A stretch of DNA of 64,000 bases from Segatella copri (GTDB lineage: Bacteria; Bacteroidota; Bacteroidia; Bacteroidales; Bacteroidaceae). Positions 8,438-17,012 of this stretch are shown here, one piece after another. A model generated the notes under the pieces. That model was not told the DNA's origin. It was given only the letters and a program-made list of their open reading frames with translations, and did no database searches. The stretch spans positions 2,637,001-2,701,000 of the forward strand of contig NZ_CP137557.1 in the NCBI RefSeq assembly GCF_019249655.2. Reading direction: 5' to 3'. The position numbers and the translations under genes were made by a program. Position 1 is the first letter of the stretch; each line of letters begins with the position of its first letter.

Positions 8438-8510
8438 GCACCCTTAGCTCAGTTGGTAGAGCAACTGACTCTTAATCAGTGGGTCTAGGGTTCGAATCCC
8501 TAAGGGTGTA
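8438..8510 (+). tRNA. tRNA-Lys(CTT), copy 2
   Basis: Identical 73-nt tRNA-Lys body, anticodon CTT, discriminator A. Confidence 0.95.
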
Positions 8511-8540
8511 CAATAAGAAAAAAGTAATCTGAAAAGGAAT

Positions 8541-8614
8541 GGTTCCGTAGCTCAACTGAATAGAGCACTTGACTACGGATCAAGAGGTTCAAGGTTTGAA
8601 TCCTTGCGGAATCA
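8541..8614 (+). tRNA. tRNA-Arg(ACG), copy 3
   Basis: Identical 74-nt tRNA-Arg body, anticodon ACG. Confidence 0.95.
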
Positions 8615-8668
8615 CTTTCTTAACCAGATGATACTTCAAGAAGTTTCATACGCACATAAATAAAAGTG

Positions 8669-8741
8669 GCACCCTTAGCTCAGTTGGTAGAGCAACTGAC
8701 TCTTAATCAGTGGGTCTAGGGTTCGAATCCCTAAGGGTGTA
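8669..8741 (+). tRNA. tRNA-Lys(CTT), copy 3
   Basis: Identical 73-nt tRNA-Lys body, anticodon CTT. Confidence 0.95.
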
Positions 8742-8762
8742 CCATTATCTACCAGGTTATGA

Positions 8763-8836
8763 GGTTCCGTAGCTCAACTGAATAGAGCACTTGACTACGG
8801 ATCAAGAGGTTCAAGGTTTGAATCCTTGCGGAATCA
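8763..8836 (+). tRNA. tRNA-Arg(ACG), copy 4
   Basis: Identical 74-nt tRNA-Arg body, only 21 bases after the preceding tRNA-Lys. Confidence 0.95.
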
Positions 8837-8897
8837 CTTTCTTGGAAAATGAGAATTCTTTTAGTTATTTAAAAAATTTAGACTTTTTAATTGTGTT

Positions 8898-8970
8898 GCA
8901 CCCTTAGCTCAGTTGGTAGAGCAACTGACTCTTAATCAGTGGGTCTAGGGTTCGAATCCCTAAGGGTGTA
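8898..8970 (+). tRNA. tRNA-Lys(CTT), copy 4 (last)
   Basis: Identical 73-nt tRNA-Lys body. It ends the cluster, with a terminator 9 bases downstream. Confidence 0.95.
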
Positions 8971-8978
8971 CATCAAGA

Positions 8979-9020
8979 AGAGCGTTTCCGATTTATTTCG
9001 GAGACGCTCTTTCTTTTTTT
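8979..9020 (+). terminator. Terminator of the Lys/Arg tRNA cluster
   Basis: AGAGCGTTTCCGA pairs with TCGGAGACGCTCT (one G-U) around a short loop and is followed by TTCTTTTTTT. It also closes off the convergent DUF5675 gene, whose stop is at 9025. Confidence 0.85.
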
Positions 9021-9024
9021 CCCA

Positions 9025-9591
9025 TCAGATGATAGTTATCCAGATGGATTCCTCCTTCTGCTGCGCCTCCTCCATCAGCTTCATCAGCCGATGGAGCCAG
9101 ATGCGGGAGTTTACCACCATGCCCTTCAGCCTGTTCTCGCCCACCAGGATGCAGCCCTGGGTGTCGTCGGGATAGTTGCCGGCATGGATGCGGATGCCCT
9201 CGAAGTTAGGCACGCCCTGCAGATAAGGCAGCCACTGCCTGAACCTCGGCGACTGGGTGATGAGCACCCGATAAGTGCCCTCGGGGATAGCGGTGTGGCC
9301 CGGAATCTTTCTTGCCACCTTGCCACTCTCCCTGCTATACTTGCCCTTCTCCTCCTCGGGCTTCAACTCCACACCCTTCAGGTTGCGCCACGTAGGCTCC
9401 AGGGTATCGCAGAAGTAAGCGTCCTTCGACAACTTCTGCAAGTCAAACTGATGAAGAAAACTTCTCTTGTCGCCCGCCTTCTTGCCCGAAAGCGCCTTGC
9501 GCTTCACGTCGGCATCGGGCAAGATATAGAGGCGGCCGATGGTATAAGAGTTCTTCTTCGCTATACGCTCTAAAACTATTTCCATAAGCAT
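9025..9591 (-). CDS. DUF5675 family protein
   Basis: 188 residues. The central region has [39 protein letters not shown] and a C-terminal [13 protein letters not shown] helix. The HxGN...DTQGC segment resembles the conserved core of DUF5675, a family common in Bacteroidetes phage-like and chromosomal modules. Its activity is unknown; the conserved His and Cys resemble a peptidase-like catalytic pair, which is only an inference. The start overlaps the stop of the DUF3987 gene (TAATG), implying translational coupling. It is last in a six-gene leftward operon. Confidence 0.75.
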   Translation of the reverse strand: MLMEIVLERIAKKNSYTIGRLYILPDADVKRKALSGKKAGDKRSFLHQFDLQKLSKDAYFCDTLEPTWRNLKGVELKPEEEKGKYSRESGKVARKIPGHTAIPEGTYRVLITQSPRFRQWLPYLQGVPNFEGIRIHAGNYPDDTQGCILVGENRLKGMVVNSRIWLHRLMKLMEEAQQKEESIWITII

Positions 9592-12017
9592 TATGTTTTG
9601 CTGGTTAAATACTTCAACTTGCGGAAAACAAAACTGTTATTGTTATTGTTATCATCTTCGCTGATTCCGCCTGCTAAGGAAACCTTAACTACATAATTGC
9701 GGTAAATCCACTGGTTGATAGCACATTTCGCATTATGCAAACTGGTATCTTCAAACCCCTGCGAGCGGCGCAATTTGATATAATCTTCAAATGTAAACTC
9801 ATCGGGCAGGAGCAGCAGCATATTCTTAGGTCCTCTGGGTGCCGTCTTCGGAGAATCAGATTGATCATTGTCAGCCTCATAAATCATCTGTCCGAACAAT
9901 TTCAGCTTGCACCACAGGTCGTAGCGCTCGCTCCAGCGGATGAAGTCCTCGATGCTCTTCTCCCATTTCATGCCGTTGGCCACATAGAGCACGCATGCCT
10001 TGAGATAGGCAATGACATTGGCTCTGAACGAGAGATTCTCGAACACATAGTTCTGCGAAAGACGGGCAAATTCGGCATTCTCTTCCACCAGTTTCCTGGC
10101 AAGTCGCAACGCCTGCGGGCAGTTCACCAAGCCCCTCGCCTTCACCAGATTCTCGATATAGGGGCGAAGCTCCTCGTCGAAAGCAGCATCGTAAGTGACG
10201 TACACCGGAATCTCCGAACCGCATGGTCGGCGCTCGATGGTGGCAAACGAAATGCGCGAGACTGGTCCATCCGTCACCACCCTTCGGAAGTAATCCCTGC
10301 ACTTCTTGGGCGTGCAGCTGGCATTCCAATTAAATCGCACCTTCACGGTCTCCGTAACACTCTGCGTCCCCACTCTGTCCTGACCGTAATTGCCCAGATC
10401 AAACGCCAGCTCCATGATGCGGAATTGCTGATTGGTCTTGCCTTTCAGGGCATCAAAGAGGTTGAGCTCGTTAATCTTGGCATAGAGAAAATGATTGTCA
10501 GCCTCCTTCATTCTGAGCACGAATGCCGGGTTGGTCATATCGATATTCACCTCTTGGATAACGAGTCCGGCAGGGCGTTCACGCTTATCCTTGTTGGCAC
10601 CCTTGCTGTTGCATTCATCCTTCCAAAGTCGCTCACGCTCACGCTGTTCCGCATCACGTTTGCGGATATCGGCCATGATTCTGTTGATAGGCTGGCTGAT
10701 GCTCTCTTTACCAGAACCAGTTGGGGCACACAAGATTTGCATCAGGGTTGCCTCGTGCTCTACATTATCGATATAGAGGAAACGGGTTTGACAAAGATGG
10801 GCTGCCAGGGGCGGAAACACCGCTTGCGATACGGCAGGCTGATAGATGGCAGGAGTCTTGGAGATGAGCAGTTTGATGAGCTTAGGCAGCTTCTGCGGTA
10901 TCTGATGGATGTTGTAAAAATAAGATTCCGGATTATGGATATCCCCGAAGTCTTCATCATCGAAGTTTCCATCGGCCTTAGCCTTGCTGTCGGCCTCCTG
11001 AACCAGCCTGATGGCGTTGCGCACGATGCTCGGCATGCGATGCGACTGCTTGCGGTTGCAGGCGCTATCCACGGTGGAGAAAGCTCGCTGCTGGTCTTCG
11101 CCGAAGGTGGGGATTACCTGCTTGATCCATGCAGCATTGTCGTCGCAAAGATAGCGCAGGTAGCAAGCCAGGGTGAAAATGAAGGTGTTGCGGGAGCCGT
11201 GCTCCGGTTCGCCGCCAAGCAGCACAATCAGCTTATCTACGAGATTCTTATAGGGTATGCCTTGGTATTCTGTGGGGAACACTTCAAGGGGTGCCACTCC
11301 GCCAGCAGCTTGATGAGCTCCAGCAGGGCCGAGATGAGAATCATCAGCAGGATGGCTATCAGCAGGTTGGGCAGGCTGAACAGCATTTGGTGGTGTAACT
11401 TTTCTATCCTTGAAAAGCTCCTCCTCATTGATATAAAGAAGATACTCTTCTGGAACAAGAAACGATGGACGAGCCATATCCTTTACCACAGAATCATAAT
11501 CCTTATCCTCCAGCTGCTCCGACATCCATCGCTGCGCCATGGCGATATCCATCCCCTCGGGGATGATAAACACGAGGCGAAGGCCCTGGGTGGAAGGAGT
11601 AACGTGGGCGAGCACTATCAGGTCGAGGATACTGCTTGCCTTAGAATCTGAAACTTTGTTTTCTCCCAACTGCTTGTTGTCCAGCACCTTCTTCTTCTCC
11701 TCCCAATATCCGCGAGGGTCTGGAATATGGTCGATGTCGTATATCGACAAGCCGCTGGGGATAGCCTCATCGTTCTTGCGCCTGCCCAGCTTAAAGGTGG
11801 CATGAGGCGTGATGATAGGCAACTGTGCCTTGAGCTTTCGCTTCATCTCCTCGTAGTCCTCCTTGCCCAACTCGCCACGCAGGTTGCTTTCCAAAGCATC
11901 AACCAGCTGGGCACAAACCGATTTCACCTTGCTGCTTTTCATGGCTCGGTGAAGAAGCTCGGGGGTGCAAATCTGCACCCACTTGCTTCTAATATTGTCA
12001 GAATATCCTATTGCCAT
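9591..12017 (-). CDS. VirE N-terminal/DUF3987 primase-helicase-like protein
   Basis: 808 residues. The N-terminal part (about 60-200) has [30 protein letters not shown] and [21 protein letters not shown], the BT4734/VirE-N primase-like domain. The rest matches DUF3987: [20 protein letters not shown] is a Walker-A-like loop near residue 435, and [20 protein letters not shown] and [15 protein letters not shown] follow. Bacteroidales genomes carry such genes in small modules with an HU-like protein and a smalltalk ORF, thought to be phage- or plasmid-derived. Here the HU/smalltalk half lies 25 kb away beyond an inserted island. The C-terminal [13 protein letters not shown] is encoded by the recurring GATAACAATAACAATAACAG motif. 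Confidence 0.85.
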   Translation of the reverse strand: MAIGYSDNIRSKWVQICTPELLHRAMKSSKVKSVCAQLVDALESNLRGELGKEDYEEMKRKLKAQLPIITPHATFKLGRRKNDEAIPSGLSIYDIDHIPDPRGYWEEKKKVLDNKQLGENKVSDSKASSILDLIVLAHVTPSTQGLRLVFIIPEGMDIAMAQRWMSEQLEDKDYDSVVKDMARPSFLVPEEYLLYINEEELFKDRKVTPPNAVQPAQPADSHPADDSHLGPAGAHQAAGGVAPLEVFPTEYQGIPYKNLVDKLIVLLGGEPEHGSRNTFIFTLACYLRYLCDDNAAWIKQVIPTFGEDQQRAFSTVDSACNRKQSHRMPSIVRNAIRLVQEADSKAKADGNFDDEDFGDIHNPESYFYNIHQIPQKLPKLIKLLISKTPAIYQPAVSQAVFPPLAAHLCQTRFLYIDNVEHEATLMQILCAPTGSGKESISQPINRIMADIRKRDAEQRERERLWKDECNSKGANKDKRERPAGLVIQEVNIDMTNPAFVLRMKEADNHFLYAKINELNLFDALKGKTNQQFRIMELAFDLGNYGQDRVGTQSVTETVKVRFNWNASCTPKKCRDYFRRVVTDGPVSRISFATIERRPCGSEIPVYVTYDAAFDEELRPYIENLVKARGLVNCPQALRLARKLVEENAEFARLSQNYVFENLSFRANVIAYLKACVLYVANGMKWEKSIEDFIRWSERYDLWCKLKLFGQMIYEADNDQSDSPKTAPRGPKNMLLLLPDEFTFEDYIKLRRSQGFEDTSLHNAKCAINQWIYRNYVVKVSLAGGISEDDNNNNNSFVFRKLKYLTSKT

Positions 12018-12090
12018 TTACATTCGTTATTTATAGTGAACCTTCAATTATATGTAAATATTTCTGTTTATCTTATCGTCTCTTATCACC

Positions 12091-12396
12091 TTAGGGCGTA
12101 ACCTGGTCAACAAACACGCTGGCCTGTGCACTCTCGTCGATGATAACTGCTGCCGGCACCACATGCTGCTCCATTCTCTCCACGCAGAGCGTGAGTCTTA
12201 CGTTCTCCTCGCTCACGCTGGCTCTGCCATGAGGCAACTTGATGAACTTTCTCACCTTTCGCACACCCATCTGGGTGGCATAAGCACTGAAGTTACCCTC
12301 CTTGGGGCTTACTAGGGCAATGCTGCCTCTGATGCGCTTACCGCTGGCTACCAGCTTCTTGTACAATTCGTCTGAAATCTGAATCTTGATATTCAT
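12091..12396 (-). CDS. Hypothetical protein (101 aa) in DUF3987 operon
   Basis: 101 residues starting MNIKIQISDELYKKLVASGKR, with predicted mixed alpha/beta content. No family is recognised. The N-terminus resembles a short ISDELYKKL helix seen in small DNA-binding or antitoxin-like proteins, but nothing decisive. It lies between the DUF3127-like gene and the DUF3987 gene on the same strand, with 73- and 75-base gaps, so it is probably part of the same transcript. Confidence 0.65.
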   Translation of the reverse strand: MNIKIQISDELYKKLVASGKRIRGSIALVSPKEGNFSAYATQMGVRKVRKFIKLPHGRASVSEENVRLTLCVERMEQHVVPAAVIIDESAQASVFVDQVTP

Positions 12397-12471
12397 ATTG
12401 CTTTCTATTTTAAAAATACTATTTATTTAAAAAGTTGCTTCCTACTTTTTAAAAAGATGAAACACTCATGG

Positions 12472-12753
12472 TTAGAACGGCTGAACCTGCTCAAAATCAA
12501 CGATATTAGTCTCGCCGTAATAGCTGCCGTTAAACTCCTTCACACCATGACGGAGTTCGATGCCTATCACATCGCCTTCCTGGGCGGTAAACTTATCCAC
12601 CGCATCGCCAAAGAGTCGGCCTACAAACTGGTTGGGATGCATGGCACTCAGAACACTCTCAATCACAACCTCGCGCGATTTCCAGGGTTTGCCAGTCTGC
12701 TGGCTCATGCCATTCTTCACGGCAAGGAGCTTGATTACCTTAAACTTTTCCAT
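12472..12753 (-). CDS. DUF3127-like, OB-fold ssDNA-binding-type protein
   Basis: 93 residues. KVIKLLAVKNGMSQQTGKPWKSREVVIES, GDAVDKFTAQEGDVIGIELRH and EFNGSYYGETNIVDFEQV follow the DUF3127 pattern: a single OB fold whose hallmark is a GxxY/FNGRWYxxxxAW-like strand. A single-strand DNA-binding role fits its place in an operon with a primase-like DUF3987 protein. This is inference from fold and context. Its own promoter lies at 12888-12922. Confidence 0.6.
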   Translation of the reverse strand: MEKFKVIKLLAVKNGMSQQTGKPWKSREVVIESVLSAMHPNQFVGRLFGDAVDKFTAQEGDVIGIELRHGVKEFNGSYYGETNIVDFEQVQPF

Positions 12754-12887
12754 TTTCTTTTCCTTTCTACTTTAAATTTAAAAACTCTAAAACTATAAAC
12801 ACACTAAATCCAGACTGTAAAATCTGAACATCAATCAGGACCATGGAATCAGCCTTCAATGCAGACCCTTTGTCCGTTTTGACAATG

Positions 12888-12922
12888 CAAAGATAGAAAG
12901 AAAAAATGGGGCATAAAACAAA
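12888..12922 (-). promoter_or_regulatory. Promoter of the DUF3127-DUF3987-DUF5675 genes
   Basis: Minus-strand TATCTTTG (12888-12895) with TTTG (12919-12922) 23 bases upstream, a slightly long spacing. It points at the gene starting at 12753. The repeat cluster at 12938-13005 lies immediately upstream. Confidence 0.6.
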
Positions 12923-12937
12923 AAGTGCCTGCAATTA

Positions 12938-13005
12938 CTTGTCGTACAAATTTTCCACAAGTAATTACAAGCACTTCACAAGGAGTTGTACAAGTTTGTA
13001 CAAGT
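12938..13005. repeat. Clustered TTGTACAAG / CACAAG repeats upstream of promoter
   Basis: In under 70 bases there are CTTGTCGTACAA, CCACAAG, TTACAAG, TTCACAAG, GTTGTACAAG and TTTGTACAAG. Two GTACAAGTT units are in tandem and TTGTACAA is a palindrome. The cluster sits just upstream of the -33 box of the 12888-12922 promoter, so it is a candidate operator or iteron set. Confidence 0.6.
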
Positions 13006-13055
13006 TATCTTATCTCTTATTGCTATCTACAGGGGTATTTTCCCTGCTCCATTCC

Positions 13056-13478
13056 TTATCCAGGCAGATGCACCTGGTCATTCCAGCATGACTCCGAGCG
13101 TGGATAGAGGCCATGATCGTGGAGCGGTTTCCACAAAGCACGCCTATAACTGATGGTGCTGATCTTCTTTTCCACCAGCCATGCGTTGACCAAGGCCGTA
13201 ATCTGTATTGGCTTCATATTTCTCGCCATGCTTACAAATTCCAAGGCATTGGCTTTTACGCCCATGAAGCAGGGAACTATCTGGTCTATCCAGTCTTCGT
13301 CGGGCGAAGGAGCCTGCGCCATATCCTTCAGGATGTTCTGTCCATCCACCTCTATGCCCATATTCTTGTCGAAATGAGCCTCAATCTTATCTACATGGTT
13401 TATCTGCTGACCGATGTTGCCATAAAAGTTGTTTTGAATCATCGGTCTTTCCCAATTGTTGTCATTCTGATTATACAT
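13056..13478 (-). CDS. Hypothetical protein with NFYGNIGQQI motif
   Basis: 140 residues from the ATG (MYNQNDNNWERP). A GTG 10 codons upstream (13508) is possible, but AGGGAAA precedes the ATG. The segment IQNNFYGNIGQQINHVDKIE is followed by AHFDKNM, then a helical C-terminal half (QITALVNAWLVEKKISTISY). Short xNxYGxxxxQ motifs like this recur in Bacteroidetes proteins of unknown function, often as an oligomerisation or recognition tag. The upstream gene (13547-14488) ends with a related NNYFLGSVGV motif. Second gene of the leftward operon. Confidence 0.6.
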   Translation of the reverse strand: MYNQNDNNWERPMIQNNFYGNIGQQINHVDKIEAHFDKNMGIEVDGQNILKDMAQAPSPDEDWIDQIVPCFMGVKANALEFVSMARNMKPIQITALVNAWLVEKKISTISYRRALWKPLHDHGLYPRSESCWNDQVHLPG

Positions 13479-13546
13479 AGTTTCCCTGTTTAAATTCACT
13501 ATATTCACTTAAATTCACTAAAAAGATGTTCCTTGATTGCTTATCT

Positions 13547-14488
13547 TTATCTTTCGTTTTCCCGGTCCCACGGATCATACGTATGTGACGTCACATTGTT
13601 TGCACTGTTCGACTGTACGCCAACAGAACCCAAGAAATAATTATTCACGGTGCTCGCACCATTCGCCTTTTGCGGAACTCTCGACTTAAGCAATTCTTTC
13701 AACTGCCTGATTTCTTCGTCCTTCTGTTCAATTATGAGCTGCATGTTCCTCATCTCGCGGTTGTGCCTAGCATTCACATCTTCCAATTGCCTTTCCAGCA
13801 GTTTGAATCTCTTCTCAAGCTGCAGGTTAAAGGAAGCAGTGAGATAATTGCTTTTCTCAATGGCCTTGCAATGCTCATTCTTCTCCTTCTCTTCTTCAAG
13901 TTGAGCCTCCAATGCCTGTATCTTCATCTCATTGAGATTCATGGGCTGCTCACCGCTGTCACGATGGTCAGGCTTCACCTCATGTAACTCTGGAGAATAA
14001 AATCTATCCTCCACGGCATCTATCATGGCAGAGAATTGGGTCGCAACGCTACCGAATTTCATGTGGGGAACTTCCCAGAGAATGAAGTCTTCGGTTATTT
14101 CACTCCTTATTTTTTCAAGCCGACAGTTAAGTTTATAAGATCTGTGGCACTGCAAATGTAATATGCCATATACCATCCACAGACTAAGAAGCGTATCATT
14201 CTGAGAAAATTTACGAATTTTCCTTTTTAGAATACCCTCCTCGAATAAGTCCTCTATCTTCCTTCTGACAAGTTTCACAGAAAACTCAGAGGTAGCCTCC
14301 AAGGGAGCGGCTACCGCATAAGCCACATTGAAATAAATCAAGGAATCCCGCCTTGACACAATGCGTTTGTCTAATGCCCAATGATGCATCTGCATTAACA
14401 AACTGTTCAAGCCATTGGCTTCATACTCTTCGATAGAAGACTTCATACGATACTGCTGAGCAGCTACAGGATTTTTCTGGTTGTCCAT
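13547..14488 (-). CDS. Coiled-coil hypothetical protein, first gene of the leftward operon
   Basis: 313 residues. The N-terminal ~150 residues are helical and may contain winged-helix elements (RRKIEDLFEEGILKRKIRKF). A long coiled coil covers roughly 180-280 (ALEAQLEEEKEKNEHCKAIE onward to EIRQLKELL). The tail carries VNNYFLGSVGV, echoing the NNFYGNIGQQ motif of the next gene's product. Family not recognised. A strong promoter lies at 14610-14640. By position it may be the replication-initiation or regulatory partner of the primase-like DUF3987 protein, which is a guess from context. Confidence 0.65.
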   Translation of the reverse strand: MDNQKNPVAAQQYRMKSSIEEYEANGLNSLLMQMHHWALDKRIVSRRDSLIYFNVAYAVAAPLEATSEFSVKLVRRKIEDLFEEGILKRKIRKFSQNDTLLSLWMVYGILHLQCHRSYKLNCRLEKIRSEITEDFILWEVPHMKFGSVATQFSAMIDAVEDRFYSPELHEVKPDHRDSGEQPMNLNEMKIQALEAQLEEEKEKNEHCKAIEKSNYLTASFNLQLEKRFKLLERQLEDVNARHNREMRNMQLIIEQKDEEIRQLKELLKSRVPQKANGASTVNNYFLGSVGVQSNSANNVTSHTYDPWDRENER

Positions 14489-14609
14489 AATCGTTTTGTT
14501 TTAAAAAACTCGGTTAAGAGTCTTTGGTTATTATTATAGTTCTACGATTCTTGGAGCATCCATCTCTCTTGAATAAACGAGGGAAACAGGTGTTTCATTT
14601 TCGTGGGCG

Positions 14610-14640
14610 CAAAGATAATGATTATTTTCGAAACAACAAA
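14610..14640 (-). promoter_or_regulatory. Promoter of the leftward six-gene operon
   Basis: Minus-strand TATCTTTG (14610-14617) with TTTG (14637-14640) at 19-base spacing. The start codon at 14488 is ~120 bases downstream. Confidence 0.7.
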
Positions 14641-14700
14641 ATAATTTCGGGAAAAAAATAAAAAGTTTTTTGCCGCCCTGAAATAACACCCAAATACTGC

Positions 14701-14864
14701 AATTGATAACAATAACAATAACAGTTTTAAATTCCGCTCCATCACCCCTAGCGGAAGAGAAGTAAGAATTAAAGTTATATATTATATATATTTATATATA
14801 ATATATAAAATTTCCTTACATTTTTTCTTTCCTCGGAAAACAAAACTGTTATTGTTAATGTTAT
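14701..14864. repeat. Inverted GATAACAATAAC motifs around an AT-rich core
   Basis: The motif AATTGATAACAATAACAATA (14701 onward, continuing ACAGTTTT) and its reverse-complement form CGGAAAACAAAACTGTTATT (14834 onward) face each other across ~100 bp of nearly pure AT (TATATATTTATATATAATAT). Both could be read as the [11 protein letters not shown] C-terminus of a DUF3987-type protein, so they may be relics of duplicated gene ends or a true repeat. No gene is supported here. Confidence 0.6.
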
Positions 14865-15004
14865 AACTCGCTCTAAATTGGACTTTGATTGAAAATCAAG
14901 AAGTTGGGCGTTTGCCTATATTATATAGGTAACAATATGGAAACGAGCGGACTTCTGCTCGTTTCTGTATTTTGCAATATGCAAAGAACGCCTTAATTCG
15001 GGGA
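14865..15004 (-). ncRNA. Candidate structured RNA, left copy (reads leftward)
   Basis: Downstream of the minus-strand TATCTTTG box at 15005-15012 the sequence folds into four consecutive perfect stem-loops: TTTGCA/TGCAAA, GAAACGAGC/GCTCGTTTC, CCTATA/TATAGG and TTGATT/AATCAA. The same order is seen in the right copy at 36981-37120. Conservation of stems and loops in two distant copies fits a structured leader or small RNA. No known family is recognised. Confidence 0.45.
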
Positions 15005-15028
15005 CAAAGATACGATATTTTTCTAAAT
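14865..15028. repeat. Left 164-bp island-flanking inverted repeat
   Basis: Reverse complement of 36957-37120 with only a handful of mismatches (for example GCCTTA versus ACCTCA and GGGGAC versus GGGGGC). It contains an outward -7 box (TATCTTTG, minus strand, 15005-15012) and the four hairpins described for the ncRNA candidate. The two copies bracket the 22-kb island. Confidence 0.85.
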
Positions 15029-15139
15029 ATCCAATGATTTACAAGAGGAATTTTATGGAAATTAGAACTTTTGCGTAAAATCTGATGCTTACCAACACAA
15101 TATGCATCCAAAAACAAACAGCAGGTATTCGGATATAGT

Positions 15140-15388
15140 TTATCCGAATACCTGTTGCCATAACGTTTTATTGCTGACGATGATTCTGACATCGGCTTTC
15201 ATGTACTGTTGCAATATTGGGGTATTTTGTCCCTGTGTGCTCACAGTGGCTGTAGCCATAAAATAGTTGCCATCTTCCCTATGTATGAGTTTGGCATTAT
15301 GTCTTATGATGTTGCAGTTATAAGATGCATTGTCGTTGCCCTCGAAAGAAACATGAGCTGTCCTTGGCTCATCGAAAAGATGTAAATA
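15140..15388 (-). pseudogene. 3' fragment of a truncated gene
   Basis: A minus-strand frame without a start codon encodes about 80 residues including RTAHVSFEGNDNASYNCNII and a C-terminus ADVRIIVSNKTLWQQVFG followed by a stop at 15140-15142. The composition looks coding, but the frame has no plausible start before it meets a stop near 15430. An inverted repeat CAGGTATTCGGA/TCCGAATACCTG with a T-rich exit overlaps its end and probably served as its terminator. The family is not recognised. It is a leftover of an earlier occupant of the island edge. Confidence 0.4.
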
Positions 15389-15711
15389 CTTAAAAAATCT
15401 TAAAACATTCTTTATCCCCGATTAAATATCGTACCTTTGCAACCGAAAGAGTTCTTTGAATGGTTATGCAAATCACAGCAAGATGCTACATTCTGTATAT
15501 TTCTAATTCGTAACCTCTTCTTTTTATGAGATAAAAACTTATCTCATTCTCAATTACTTATAAAAAATAAGTACTTTCAATGCATATATATTCGAATATG
15601 TCACATTGCAGATTATGCAAAAAATATAACTATCTTCCAATGAAATCTCAATAACCAGCAAGCAATGGTAGTTTCAGAAAATAATATAACAACACTAAGT
15701 AGAAAATAATT
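15389..15711. other. Intergenic region upstream of the ClbS-like gene
   Basis: No gene is supported. A TACCTTTG -7-like box at about 15432 points rightward but is ~280 bases from the next start codon and has no clear -33 box. The rest is AT-rich sequence with no repeats that I can see. Confidence 0.4.
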
Positions 15712-16251
15712 ATGGCACGTGCAACGACAAAAGCGGATTTGACATCATCCGCCAACGAACAATTCAACAAGATGTGGAAGCTTATAGACTGTATGACTAA
15801 AAGTCAGCAGGAAGCAGCCTTTGCTGAAGAAATGGCAACGGTCGGTAAAGAAACACACTGGAGCAGAGACAAAAATCTGCGAGATGTGCTTGTACATCTG
15901 TACGAATGGCATCAACTGCTACTGAGTTGGATAAAAGCCAATCTTAACGGTGAGTACCAAACGTTTCTGCCTACACCATACAATTGGAAAACCTATCCAG
16001 CAATGAACTTGGAATTTTGGAAGAAGCATCAAAGCACACCACTGACAGAAGCAAAGACAATCTTAAAAGAGAGTCATAAAGAGGTAATGACACTGATAGA
16101 GCAATTTTCCAATGAAGAACTCTTTGCCAAGAATTCGTTCGGTTGGACAGGCTCTTCTACGCTTGGCACTTACTGTGTTTCAACAACGGCAAGCCATTAC
16201 GACTGGGCTATAAAGAAGATTAAGAAGCATATCAAAACAAACAATAAGTAG
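15712..16251 (+). CDS. ClbS/DfsB family four-helix bundle protein
   Basis: 179 residues. ATTKADLTSSANEQFNKMWKL, EETHW-type RDKNLRDVLVHLYEWHQLLL and FWKKHQSTPLTEAKTILKES match the ClbS/DfsB (DinB-like) family. The founding member ClbS protects E. coli against the genotoxin colibactin by hydrolysing it. Others in the family are of unknown role. No colibactin genes are present here, so a resistance or detoxification role is only an analogy. It is cargo at the left end of the island and is followed on the same strand by a peptidase E-like gene. Confidence 0.8.
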   Translation: MARATTKADLTSSANEQFNKMWKLIDCMTKSQQEAAFAEEMATVGKETHWSRDKNLRDVLVHLYEWHQLLLSWIKANLNGEYQTFLPTPYNWKTYPAMNLEFWKKHQSTPLTEAKTILKESHKEVMTLIEQFSNEELFAKNSFGWTGSSTLGTYCVSTTASHYDWAIKKIKKHIKTNNK

Positions 16252-16279
16252 ATAAAATGGAGGCATAAAGAAAGAGTGG

Positions 16280-16318
16280 TAGTGTAAACTGAACTGAGTC
16301 ACGGCTCTGTTTACACTA
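16280..16318. repeat. 10-bp inverted repeat between cargo genes
   Basis: TAGTGTAAAC and GTTTACACTA face each other across a 19-base loop. There is no T tract after it, so it is probably an operator or a weak RNA hairpin rather than an intrinsic terminator. Confidence 0.5.
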
Positions 16319-16385
16319 TCAAGGAGGAGTTTCTGACCTATCATCAATGTAGTATCAAAAAGTGTTAAACTTAATATTATAGAAT

Positions 16386-17012
16386 ATGAAAAGATTATTT
16401 TTATGCTCATCATTTGCTGATGTTGCTAATCTATTTGTCGATTGTGCCAAAGAAGATTTGCAAGGGAAAATTATAGCTTTTATACCAACTGCAAGCCTTA
16501 CAGAACCAATACGATTCTATGTAAAAAAGGGAAAAAAGGCTTTAGAAGAAGCAGGAATGATTGTTGAAGAAGTCGAGATTACCCAACTGCCCAAAGAGGA
16601 AATATCTTCTATATTACATAAATGCGATTATATCTACATAACAGGTGGAAATACATTTTTCCTTTTGCAAGAGTTAAAAAGAAAAGGTGTTGATAAAATT
16701 ATATCTAAACAAGTGAAATTGGGTAAACTGTATATTGGGGAATCTGCCGGAGCAATAATAGCCTCTCCCGATGCAGAATATATGAGAAGTGTGAATTTTG
16801 ATCCAATAGAAAAGGCTCCTGAATTGAAAGACTGTACTTCTTTAGATTTGGTCGATTTTTATACGATTCCCCATTATGGAAATTTTCCATTCAAGAAAAA
16901 AGGTGAAAAGATAGTTCAACTATATAATGAGAAGTTGCAGCTTATTCCTATAAGTAATAAACAAGCTGTTATTATTGAAGATTCAAATATTCAAATTAAA
17001 GATGCAAAATGA
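16386..17012 (+). CDS. Type 1 glutamine amidotransferase-like / peptidase E (S51)-like protein
   Basis: 208 residues. IIAFIPTASLTEPIRFYVKK is the N-terminal strand. YIYITGGNTFFLLQELKRKG and LYIGESAGAIIASPDAEYM carry the GGNT and GxSAGA motifs, with the Ser nucleophile at about residue 119 as in aspartyl dipeptidase PepE. IPHYGNFPF supplies the candidate His. S51 enzymes cleave Asp-X dipeptides in the cytoplasm; many paralogues like this have untested substrates. The stop overlaps the ATG of a broken regulator gene (ATGA), so the two were once coupled. Confidence 0.8.
   Translation: MKRLFLCSSFADVANLFVDCAKEDLQGKIIAFIPTASLTEPIRFYVKKGKKALEEAGMIVEEVEITQLPKEEISSILHKCDYIYITGGNTFFLLQELKRKGVDKIISKQVKLGKLYIGESAGAIIASPDAEYMRSVNFDPIEKAPELKDCTSLDLVDFYTIPHYGNFPFKKKGEKIVQLYNEKLQLIPISNKQAVIIEDSNIQIKDAK

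Noticed and set aside
8237..8488. 83-codon frame within the Lys/Arg tRNA cluster
   Set aside because: Entirely made of tRNA gene sequence.
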